This document shows positions 9,991 to 20,100 of a stretch of DNA of 25,048 nt, in pieces (the stretch's first letter is position 1; every line of letters starts with the position of its first letter). Origin of the DNA: Apostichopus parvimensis (Eukaryota > Echinodermata > Holothuroidea > Aspidochirotida > Stichopodidae); assembly GCA_000934455.1 (NCBI GenBank), contig KN882742.1:84640-109687 (forward strand). The letters run 5' to 3'. The notes under the pieces were generated by a model. It was given only the letters and a program-made list of their open reading frames with translations. It was not told the DNA's origin and did not search any database. The translations under genes and the position numbers were made by a program.

Positions 9991-10624
9991 TCACGATGTT
10001 CTCCCGAAATGCAGAATGTATCCATAGGTTTTGGGCTCTTTCACAGGTACCAGATGCCATAGTTTGGTGGCTGTGGAGTACTTCACCTTGACCCTGGAAA
10101 GAAATCATAACAGGTGGTTGTGATTTGCATATTCCTTTGTGCACCTCCAGATAATCAACACACAGGATATTTTAACATATATCTACATATAAAGCTCAAG
10201 GCTGCTCTCAATTAAATCTGGCTTGCTTTCACTATGAAACACTACATAGAAACAATTAACATCATCAAAAGGAGGGTAGAACTGTATGTTCATGTACTAG
10301 GTAAATACCTTGAAAGTGTTTCAATTTAGTTATGCATTTAACCTCTGGTTTAAGACATAAATGAATCCACAAACCACCAATTGCATCTATGGTAAGAATG
10401 TAAATATTCTGTTGTGAAGTGAGTCAGAGATGTGCCTAAAAGGAATCATTTGAAATGGGTTGTATATCTAATGCCATTCACTACACATATTAAATAAGCA
10501 TATAATGAGGGCATATACAGAAACACTTACTCATGATTCCCATCTCCATCTTTCTTTTGGACGGTTTCTGTGATAGTTGAAATCGATGGCTGCCAAGTAC
10601 TTTCTCGCCACATATACAATGTAG
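9991..10624 (-). pseudogene. Frameshifted remnant of an uncharacterised marine-invertebrate protein module
   Basis: Two candidate exons: 10531-10624 and 9991-10093 (TGA stop). The first reads VARKYLAAIDFNYHRNRP in one frame, and after an A run near 10555-10559 continues in another frame as KKDGDGNHE before GTAAGT. The second, after TTTCTTTCCAG, reads VKVKYSTATKLWHLVPVKEP, then KTYGYILHFG. The order LAAIDFN-H-R, DG, then W...PVKEPKTYGYI recalls the C-terminal module of large uncharacterised, probably transposon-derived proteins common in cnidarian and echinoderm gene sets; this is from memory. The junction is in phase in the second frame. One extra base in the A run explains the break, so it is either a decayed copy or a sequence error. 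Confidence 0.45.
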
Positions 10625-13175
10625 CTGTGATAAAGAATGACAAAGTTTGGGGTCAAGTTAATTATTAAGTTTGATTATGCAAAATTTTATCAGGGTTTCT
10701 TTGCCAGAATATATTTCATAGTCATATTTACTTTTTCAGTAATTGTGTTTGCAGGCAGTTGTCTTCATGTACACAAATACACACACACAACATTTCCATC
10801 ACATTCTTAGCCTTTTGGCAAGAAATCAACAATTATTCACAGACCGTCATGAGCCATTATTCTAAAAAATTATATGTCAGCTGGGAGGGTAGTTGAAGGA
10901 TGTTCATGCAACCCACTGTTGCTATGAAAGGGCTTTTAGGTTTTGGCATGAGGCATAGGAACCATGAGGCAATGCTACTTCTGAATGTAATGTCCTGACT
11001 CTCTAAATTCACTCTGATAAAGGGCCACCTGGGCTGGATGTCCAGGAAGTTACTCACCATCCCATATAATATATATTTCTCCTTAAGGAGAGGGAGGACT
11101 ACCAGGTGTCAACATGATGGGCTATTCATTGTAATCAGCTAATGAGCTAACATGACTTTATACTGCTAACAAGAGACTACTGTAACTATGTACTGAAGGT
11201 AGTTTATATGTAGGATGCCTTCCTGTCAATGCTCTCAACGCAGATGTTGTAGAAGGTGAAGTGGAGATGAAGGGCAAAAGCTGGAATTGAATACACTATG
11301 TATTACTTGCAAAGATTTAAAAAATGACAGAAGGATATTCCACGCAAATAGACCAAATCTAATCCTCCTTCACCTCTTGCATGCCTTGGTAAACAGTAAA
11401 CACTGAATAGTACAGAACTTGGTGGATTCAAATTTGGCCAAGTATAATTTTTTCCATTATGAGTATGCATAGCATTGAATATTGATAGATTTTATGAGGA
11501 GTTTGCATCTCTGAAGCATAGATCTACTGAAAACAAATACAAAAAACAAATTCTGACGAACACATGGCACAAACAATGTTGCATACCATAGGCTATATAG
11601 TGCAGACTAAATAAAGTACCAAAACAGAATGTGACTTTCTATGTTGGGTTTCACTTACCTTAGAATGAAGCTTAGCTTAGCTACATACCAAGTGAAGCAA
11701 AATAACTACATCTATAAAGGAAACTAGGAAAGTGAATGTGGTTGAAGTACAGCCTATACCTACCTTGTAATGCATGCATAGGACAAACAGCAAATTAGTT
11801 CAGTTGGCCTTTCAACCAAGTTAGTTATAGTATCGTCAACTATCCTAAATTCATGCACATGTATGTTAAATTATTCTATAAATGTCCATAGTAATATACT
11901 AGCCTAACCATTTTTGCAATCTGATACTTATTCTTCACCATTATGAACACTTTTTAAGTTTGCTTTTGCAAACATTCTGCTAAAAACTTACTTGTTGCTT
12001 ACTTATTATTTCATAAGCTACACTTATAGGCAGAATCATATGCCGGGTCGGGGAGTTAACCACAAAATGTCTATTCTTTGGAACATTGTTTTGTTGGGAG
12101 GTCTTTTGCTGATGTTAGAGTGTTAGTCGCCTGGGGAGTAGGAGAAGGCAAGAAAACGCCATCTACTTTCCATTAGTTTAGTACAGTAGGTTCTTATATC
12201 TAAGGTTGAGTAGTAGTGCTGAATTTAGTTTGGTCATACTTCCTGCATATTCAGCAAGCAATGTGTCAATTACATATCAATCATAATTTCTGAATTTTCA
12301 GTTGTCCATGAGTCAATTATACATCAATCAGAAGGGGAGAAAAAAGAAGTCAGGTTAGTAATACTAGTTAGGTCTGTCCTAAATCACCTACAGACTACTC
12401 GTCTATGTTCCCTAACTACATGCACCCAAATGTTTGCTCCTAGCTAGGAAGGCATATATATTTTAACCACATGTACCTGCATCGTTTTCCTTCAAAATGA
12501 TAACTCCCGATGTAAATAGTATTTTGTAACACTTGAAAATTATCCACTTTCTTTATGCTTCTACAAAGCATGTGGGCCAGGCATTACCTTTTTTTCAAAG
12601 TAAGCAAAAACCAACAGAAAATAAAGATTGCTACTTAGTACTTTGATCTGTGATATGCTGTCTGTCATAGATCTGTGATATTGGGAAGGCCTATCAAATG
12701 TTCGTATAACTGCACTAATAAACACAGGTATTATTTTGTTAGAAATTTTGGCAGGTAAGAAGTTATAGACACGAAAGTCATTTGAAACTAGATAAAAGAT
12801 TCGCGCAGTAACAGTTAAATTGATTCCCTAGCTGCACAAGATTAGGTTAGTAAGGAGTAGCCTAGTAATAGTAATACTATATTCCTATCCAACTCCGAGT
12901 CCTTGTTGAATACCCTAGCCGACCTAGGTGGCTGCAATTCACGATCGTCTAGACTATACAACAACATTAGGCCCATATCAGATATTCAGGCCAAGCCTTT
13001 GGCTATAGTCACGGTATTACAGATACTTTTACCATGTGTCCTGACAGTGACACTAAGATTACCTGAATGTAACTTGTAAGGCCTAACTAACGTTACAGGC
13101 CTAGCCCACAGTGCTTGTAGCTAGGCCATCAACATCCTTACCGTAGTTGAATCGGTAATGAAAGTTATTTGACTT
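10625..13175. other. Intron-like stretch with no firm exon
   Basis: Several donor-like sites occur on the minus strand (for example near 11052, 11657 and 11763), but no flanking open frame carries recognisable motifs. The frame at 10857-11060 (minus) has no recognised domain. A perfect palindrome TCTCCTTAAGGAGA lies at 11078-11091. Two imperfect copies of GTCAATTACATATCAATCA lie near 12265 and 12313. Confidence 0.45.
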
Positions 13176-13300
13176 ACCTAGGCCTAAGCTACCTCGACTG
13201 CGGAATGCACCGACCTCCTTCAGCGTTTTCCAGTTTTCAAAGAATCTACCAGAGAGATTTGCCGTCTTGTTTCAATTCATTCTCCTAGTCCTACGTTGCT
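13176..13300 (-). other. Possible first exon of a minus-strand transcript
   Basis: On the minus strand, GCTTAGGCCTAG is followed by the consensus donor GTAAGTCAA. The upstream ~120 bp is less AT-rich and contains CAAGACGGCAAA, similar to motifs found near animal start sites. No long frame ends at the donor, so it would be mostly 5' UTR. It could belong to the remnant at 9991-10624 or be a distant non-coding first exon of gene A. The upstream limit is a guess. Confidence 0.3.
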
Positions 13301-13406
13301 TTGTAGAGCTAAAAACAATTTCGATGTGTATTTCGAGTAGACTGTGTCCTGGCCCTATATGCACCTAGACCAAGATATTTGTGTACATACTACTAATAAC
13401 GGCCGT

Positions 13407-13457
13407 GTACGTACGAGCGGGGAGTTGTTACACACAACTCCCTAGTACGTACGAGCG
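13407..13457. repeat. Hairpin with GTACGTAC arms
   Basis: GTACGTACGAGCG occurs at 13407-13419 and again at 13445-13457. Between them GGGAGTTGT and ACAACTCCC are inverted, so the segment can fold into a hairpin around TACAC. It sits just upstream (minus sense) of the possible first exon. Confidence 0.75.
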
Positions 13458-15117
13458 TTACGACTCGGCAAGCTAGCTAGCGCTGTATATGATGAACAGT
13501 GTACTCGGCTACATACAGTACTGTAGATCAGTGTGTATATATATTGTACATACTGCGTGTATACTACTGTATCATGTAGATCAGTATCTGTCTACATTGT
13601 TTACACTACTGGGAGTCGAGTTTCAGTGTGTTGCCATAGGGATGATTTGCACACGGCATTTAGGTATCATCAAGCGATGCTTCTCTCGGATTCATTGTAT
13701 AGACCCTTTAAGTTGATAGAAGTAGGAGATTATACCCCTACGGAAAATCAACAGGCAAGTTTCCATCGATTAAGTGAGGTCGCGAGTCTTTAATAATTAA
13801 GGGGTCTAACTTTCCATCAAAGTGTACAACACTTATATATGGAGGTACTTGTATTGATAAATCACAATTTCATCCAGTCTGTTATAGTAAATAGTTGCAG
13901 TCATAACGTTTATACAGTGCAGTATTAGGGAGACGGATTGGCTTGCGCAATTCTTTGGGGATTCTCGCAATAGCCGAGTGTGTGTGTTTTTCGGGGCAGG
14001 TGGGGGGGGGGGGGTGGCATATCCAAAATACCCAGAATTATGTAGGTGGGGGCTGAAGATTTACGGAAAGGTGTGAAACGAACGAAGGGTTTCATACTTT
14101 GCGCACGCCATTGAATTGTCGTTAAGTAGGATCTTACTGTGCAGTCCTTTTTTTCTGTACTTCATCAGGAAAATAAAATAGTTTTTCTTCGACAATTGAA
14201 AGAAAGGACTCCAGTGCGGACCGCGTAGCAATATGACACAACTTAACGTTAACAGCTAAACCACTGTTAAACTAAAACGTGTACGGAAGTAAAGAAAGAC
14301 AGGTGTCCTAGTTGTGGAACTTATACCATTCACGGTCTCCAAATCTTTCTCTTTTGCCTCATTTTCCAACGGTTTACAAGAATTTGCTCCTTTATGTGAC
14401 TTCAAGAACTAACATACTTTAAAGATAATTTACGGAAAGAGCAAGTAAAATAAAGATTCAAAAGAAAAATAATGTATCTTGAAGATAAAGCTACTAGTAC
14501 CTATCCTCCTTGCAAAACATTGGCTTCATATGTAAGTGTACAAATTTGCACCGTTCGGATTCATCAACCTTTAAAGAAAACTTGAAGTGTTTGAGATTTG
14601 TTGAATGAGTGAAAGGGATATTAAGCAAATTTAGTTATCCGGTAGTAAACTGGGTGAAATAGTCATATATTTTCATTTAATATGTGTTATTGACTCTATG
14701 CCCTCTGTTGGTGGTACTATGACGTCACGATTGACGCTGCGTAAATAACTCTGTGATTAGCATTGCGTAGAACGATGCGTGAAACACTGCGTTGGTAGGT
14801 CATTGCAGTACTCCGCTTACTTGCACCTCGTAATTGCGTCTTTAACGTCGTGCGATAACTAAAATATGACTTGTACAGTACTGTATGTTGTACGCACATA
14901 TTTATCAATCCTGTAATATCAAGATTGTATACTAAAAGATGGAATCGTGCTATGGATATCCTCTTCATTGTCTTCGGTTTAATGAGATTCTCTTCTGCTA
15001 TCCCCATCTACTGAAATTAACCTGCCAGACTCTAGAAGAGCTTTACAGTATCATATTGTGTAAACAAATTGTCAAATTTGTCGAATTATTAATTAATTTA
15101 ATTTTAAAGTCGTGTGA
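13458..15117. other. Non-coding stretch
   Basis: Contains internally repetitive sequence at 13500-13615 (two GTAGATCAGT copies in TA-rich context), a 13-base G run (14002-14014), and a perfect TGACGTCA at 14720-14727. Open frames at 13489-13793 and 14717-15007 show no domain or splice support and are not called. Confidence 0.5.
14002..14014. repeat. Poly-G run of 13
   Basis: Thirteen G residues following GGGGCAGGT; a homopolymer with G-quadruplex potential on the plus strand. Confidence 0.85.
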
Positions 15118-15450
15118 GAAGGCCTGGCCTTGTAACTTAACCCTGGTCATTGGTAACTTGTCACACCTACACACCAAAGTGTGCACAATTCAATCAATCT
15201 CTCCTGGGGCACCACAGTGCACCACAACGGTCCCCCGGGGGACTTCCCATAGGGTGCAGCCACAAACCGGCGCACACAACTATATTTACAAGTGACCTCG
15301 CAAGTCCCCATGTATGCATCTGGGTGAAGAGAGGCAATGGAGATAAAGCGCCTTGCCCAAGGACACAACGTAATGATCTGTCCAGGGCTCGAACCTGTAA
15401 TCCGTAGATCACAAGTCCACTGCATTAACCACTTGACCACAACGCCCTCA
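15118..15450 (-). mobile_element. tRNA-derived SINE
   Basis: On the minus strand the head reads GAGGGCGTTGTGGTCAAGTG, giving an A-box-like TGGTCAAGTGG (15429-15439) and a perfect B box GGTTCGAGCCC (15385-15395), the internal pol III promoter of a tRNA. After the tRNA-like part, the body includes the complement of GCGCCTTGCCCAAGGACAC, a sequence style common in animal SINE bodies, and a palindrome GTCCCCCGGGGGAC (15230-15243). The tail end is uncertain. A functional tRNA is unlikely because the cloverleaf arms do not pair well and the sequence runs on. Confidence 0.75.
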
Positions 15451-15452
15451 AT

Positions 15453-15485
15453 GGTTTGGTTTATGAATGAATCATAAACCAAACC
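15453..15485. repeat. Perfect 14-bp hairpin next to the SINE
   Basis: GGTTTGGTTTATGA (15453-15466), loop ATGAA, TCATAAACCAAACC (15472-15485). Arms pair without mismatch. It abuts the tRNA-like end of the SINE. Confidence 0.9.
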
Positions 15486-16879
15486 TCTCTGAGATACATC
15501 TTCGTTTCGATGTACAATGTGTCAATAGTTTTGTATAATACTTTGTGCTAAAAATAACATCATAGACCTGATTAAGTTAGTGGTCGAATTTTTCATTAGT
15601 GGAGTTCTATATGCAGGCGAATAATCAACGTGACTATCCATATAGAAAACAGACAAATAAAATTAGTATAAATACGGCATAGCTGTTTCGGCTTTTTTGA
15701 AGAATTATTTGAGATAATATTTCTCGATCTACTTTAAAATGACATCCTCAATGACAGCGTACAACATCTCATTAAAGTACTTAAAAAAAAACACATTAAA
15801 TCTAACCTGAAACGAAAACGACTCAAGAAGTACTCATTAAAAACGATAACAGTTTTTAATCATTGTTACAATTCATTCAATATCGAAAGTTTACTATATC
15901 AAAATCAAACTATCTTCTATCAAAATGAAACAATTTGGAGAGGCACCGGCAATGCCAGCTTAGTACATATATATATATTTTCATTATTACACTTCAAAAT
16001 TAATAAAAAAAACTTCTATGTATTAATCTAAATATTAAAATAACACGAGGAGATACCCAGGAGATCTCAACCGGCCTGCTATTAGTTAATTAAATTACAT
16101 GTCATTACAATAAAATGAGAGGAGAGAGATAGAGCGAAATACAAAACACTTGAAAGTACTCAAGTTAATTTCATATTCATTAACATAATAATAATAATAC
16201 GTCATCCATACTTGCTGAGTAGGCTCCTCTTTATCAGTTTTGCCAAAATATATCTATAAGATATGGTTTCTATTCTGATTAGCAAGCAATTTATTTAAAG
16301 AATTAGGATTACATGTAGAACACATTATGATTTAACTCTCTTTAATTCCAACCTTCTCGTGAAATCTTATTCAATAAGTATTGGTGTTTTCAATAAAGTT
16401 TTGTTGCTAAATTTTTGAAACAGGGGTTTCGTCTTTAAATATCCCACGAGAGTAAACATGATCAGGAAATAGACAAATTTCCAGCAAAATTAATATAAAT
16501 ATAATAAAATCGGTTGGCTAATAATTTACCCAACACTGAGTACGTCAGTATCCAACCAAATAACAGGCAGTTTACCCAATTTAATTGCCAAAAAGAGATA
16601 CCTTGGTCAAGAATCTATGCATTTTACTTGTTCTGGGGCTAAACTGTAGGCAACGTTGGTTAGATACAAGAGTACCAAGGCTTGGGTAAAATGTTTTCCC
16701 AATTTTTCAAGAGTTTAATTAATATATGTAATACATTTGGTATTGTCGTTCCTTAGTTAAGTGCATGAGTGTGGTGATTTGCAATCATGAAAGCGTACGT
16801 AAGTAATAATGATATACGTTTAACCCTTAAATAGTTATTTATATTCAGTCATGTTCTTATATAACTTTGCTTATGTATA
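15486..16879. other. AT-rich non-coding stretch downstream of gene B
   Basis: No gene, RNA or clear repeat apart from short A runs and a TA run near 15967-15980. The 3' UTR of gene B may extend into its right part. Confidence 0.5.
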
Positions 16880-16945
16880 GGTAGTATGACGTAGGTAGTA
16901 TGACGTAGGTAGTATGACGTAGGTCGTATGACGTAGGTACTATGA
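16880..16945. repeat. 14-bp tandem repeat containing TGACGTA
   Basis: Four full copies of GGTAGTATGACGTA (16880-16935, the last with one change) and a partial fifth. Each full copy carries a TGACGTA, close to the core of CREB/ATF sites. It lies about 100 bp past the gene B stop codon in the sense of transcription. Confidence 0.92.
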
Positions 16946-17048
16946 AGTTTCGAATATTATCAGTGTCTGACGAAATAGTTTTAATTATAGCTATGGATCA
17001 GGTATAATAAATTATGTCGATTAACTTGACAATATTCAGTAATAGTGC

Positions 17049-17165
17049 TTACATTATGTGCTCAATGTAGTCACCACCTAACGAATCCTTTTCCAAGCTC
17101 ATATATCTCGGTTCATCTGCACCAATGTCCCCATCATCATCATTATCATCATCAGCAAGATTTGG
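17049..17165 (-). CDS. Gene B last exon: acidic C-terminal tail
   Basis: Acceptor CGTTTTAG, then 38 codons and TAA. Reads [20 protein letters not shown], then [18 protein letters not shown]. An Asp-rich run encoded by GATGAT-type triplets is followed by two tyrosines in acidic surroundings (RYMSLE, DYIEHI) that could be docking sites once phosphorylated by another kinase. No polyadenylation signal was located with certainty downstream. Confidence 0.85.
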   Translation of the reverse strand, partial: PNLADDDNDDDGDIGADEPRYMSLEKDSLGGDYIEHIM

Positions 17166-20100
17166 CTAAAACGTGAATTTTTGTGAACATTTCATTATCA
17201 AAATATTTAATTTTTCAATTATGTCTTTGAATATATGTTTAAATTAAATAGTTACATCATCGCTGTCTTAAATCAGTAAATGAAAACACGAGTTCTTTGA
17301 ATGTTTAAGGTAATGATCCAACCGATTCACAGAGATTACAGTACCTACTGTAAATCTTAAACCTTTGTACCGCCGTAAAAACTGGATTGCGCTAACAAAT
17401 CTGAGCCATCGGTAGCAAATGCTATTAGGTTTACAGTAAGAACTGCGGATATGTGTAATTCCAACAAATCCCAAACAACTGGAGTTGTTAGAATTACACA
17501 TATCTTCAGTTCTTACTGTAATCCTAATAGAACATGCTACCGATTTTCAGCACGATCCAGTTTTTACTTTGGTATAAAGCTTCAAGATTTACAGTAGTAA
17601 CTGTGTTCTCTGTGTGTATTGGGTGAGTGATCACTTGTCATATTCGTTTTCTCGAAATCTAGGAACATATAAAATAAAATACAATAAATTAAAATAACAT
17701 AAAATGAGTAGACCAGCCTATACCTGATGCTTTATTTTATTGACATACAAATGCCGCAATATTTAATAAGAGATCATTGTCAGTCAATTGGTATTACATA
17801 TCAAATTGAAAAACATAATTTCAAACTTTTCTTACCTTGATCATATCGTTCAGGAAATCATGCAGAGTAGACCGTAGAGTTCGAAATGAAGGGCGCTCAT
17901 CTGCTAGAGGATTCCATATTGATAACATAGTCGAAAAGCTAGGTTGGAAAGAGGCAATACAATGTTGATCACAGCGTTTTTAAGTGTAGTATTGCCGGAT
18001 AAATGTTGCTGTCTATAATGATTCATATTTTCAATAGAAAGTTCATAGCAAGTAAAAACCTACGATATTCCCAAAGCAGATTTATATTTTAGGGATTTCT
18101 GTTCAGTTTTCAAAGTGACATTACCATCTAGTTAAGCAGTTAAAGAAGTAAATACTACTTACATTCCTCCCGGACACATCAAGGGTTGTTCACAGTACTG
18201 TTTTTGTCTCAGTTTACTTTCTATTTCTGCACACGTTAGTCCTCCGTATGGAATTTCACCTAATGAGAGGGCGTTCAGACATTTTCTTAATTTCCTTTCT
18301 CACCAATTTCCAAATCATATATTTAAATTCTGTAATAATCACACAAACTAAAATGAATTAAGGTAATATATTGATATGTAGGAGAGCTCTTCAGCATTAC
18401 TTTATGTAGTTAATGTTTACTTGCATTTGCTTTATGTACGTTTACTGGCATATACTGCTGCAGGAAATGAACTCAATATACAAATTCGATTGTTGCTTAA
18501 TACTTAAAACATCACTTATTGTAGCCACGAAGACAATTCAATGCTAATTAGTCTAGTTCTATTCGTGGTGTAGTTTTGGACTGATAGTTTCATTTCAATA
18601 ACTACGCATGAGTCATACCGGAAAAATATACATATATACGTGCAGGGAAATGTACAGTCATAGGTGAAATTATTACCTTGAGAATAGATTTCCCACAAGA
18701 CAACACCAAAACTCCAGACGTCTGACTTTTCCACATAATGGCCAATGAAAATTGTCTCTGGGGCCAACCATGCTGTCGGTGGAATTTTCTACAAGACAGT
18801 AAGTATTTTAGGAAGAGTAGTTTCAGAAACACAAAAAAAATAAATATGAGCAACTTCAGACATTTGCAAGTTAATGTGGCATTCTTTATTTACGTTTCGT
18901 TAGATTCCTTACGAATATTTATGTTCTTTTCTTAGCTTGCAGAAGCTATTCTCAGTACATTAACAAGTACTTTTAAGTACATTAGACCATATTTGCACGA
19001 GTTAACTTATTTTCACTTACCTTTTGCAATATTTGATTTATTGAATCTACTGCCACGTCAATGGGACAAAAGTCATACAACTTGCATTTCCCTGCAGGAG
19101 TTAGGAGAACTTTCCTTGCAGAGAGTCCCGGATGTCGAAACTGCTTTACCAAGGGAAAACGAATAACAAACTAGAACAACAATATTTGTATACAAACACA
19201 TGTCATTGTAGTGCGCGGTGAAAGTGAAAGTTAGTTAGTTGTTCATATTCAATGGAGGGGTCTTTGTTACTACAACCCTTTTGAAGATAGTTCGAACGTG
19301 ACAGAGAATACACAGAGTCCTGAATTGGTCAAATTGAAAAACATGTTAACGTTACTCTATCCTCGCCTAGTTGGCGAAATTCTGCGAACATACAGTGGCT
19401 TATACCGCACCGAAGGCCCAATGGACGATTAATCTATCGAATACATGTAGTCCTATAGTCTATAATTGCAAGTGTAACACCCTCCGGTCTATTAAAAACT
19501 GCTTGTAAATTTCCTGGCCTTGGTTTATCATCATCCAAAACACGTAATATATGCCATACACGGCCATATAATGCCTTGCCTCAATAATAACGTTACAAGT
19601 GCCTATGTTGCAAGAGCTGAATTAGTACAGATAACGCCGAGTCGTTGCGGATAAATACGGTTAATATTTGTTGCTTGCAACTTTCTTGCAGAATGTTGTT
19701 AACTCAATTGCATTCAAAAGTTACCTGTCTTATTCTATTCGAGAATAACGAACCAAAGTAGAGAATTTTACGTATTGTTTTGAAGAAGTATACTACTCAA
19801 GATCTATTTTCTTCACGATTTCAAAATTAACTGTTCGCCGCCAAAATTCTTTGCAAATCTGGGTCTGGATTTTTTCCTGCGTAGCCAACCTGTGAATCTG
19901 AGATTGCTATGAAGAGTGTATGATTAGCTGGCATTCACCAGCCAGCCATGTAGACGATGGAGCGGGCTAGTAATTCCTAATATTGTAGCTCGCATGCGCA
20001 CTACAATAATTAAAGACTACGTGAACTGATGTGATTACACATGTGTGTTGTCGCTGTTAGAAGAAGATATATACCAAACCACGAGCATTGTATACTGACG

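Noticed and set aside
9896-10144. 82-residue minus-strand open frame
   Set aside because: Overlaps the remnant's second exon in another frame; the alternative frame joins in phase with the upstream exon and looks more protein-like.
11210-11300. Minus-strand frame FALHLHFTFYNICVESIDRK after an AG
   Set aside because: Short, no donor or recognised motif, and no link to other exons.
13489-13793. Two overlapping open frames on the plus strand rich in Tyr, Cys and Val
   Set aside because: They translate an internally repetitive TA-rich stretch in two frames; no domain recognised.
15370-15450. A true tRNA gene on the minus strand
   Set aside because: A and B boxes are present, but acceptor and other arms do not pair well and the sequence continues into a SINE body.
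15147-15482. Open frames on both strands
   Set aside because: They lie inside the tRNA-derived SINE and its hairpin.
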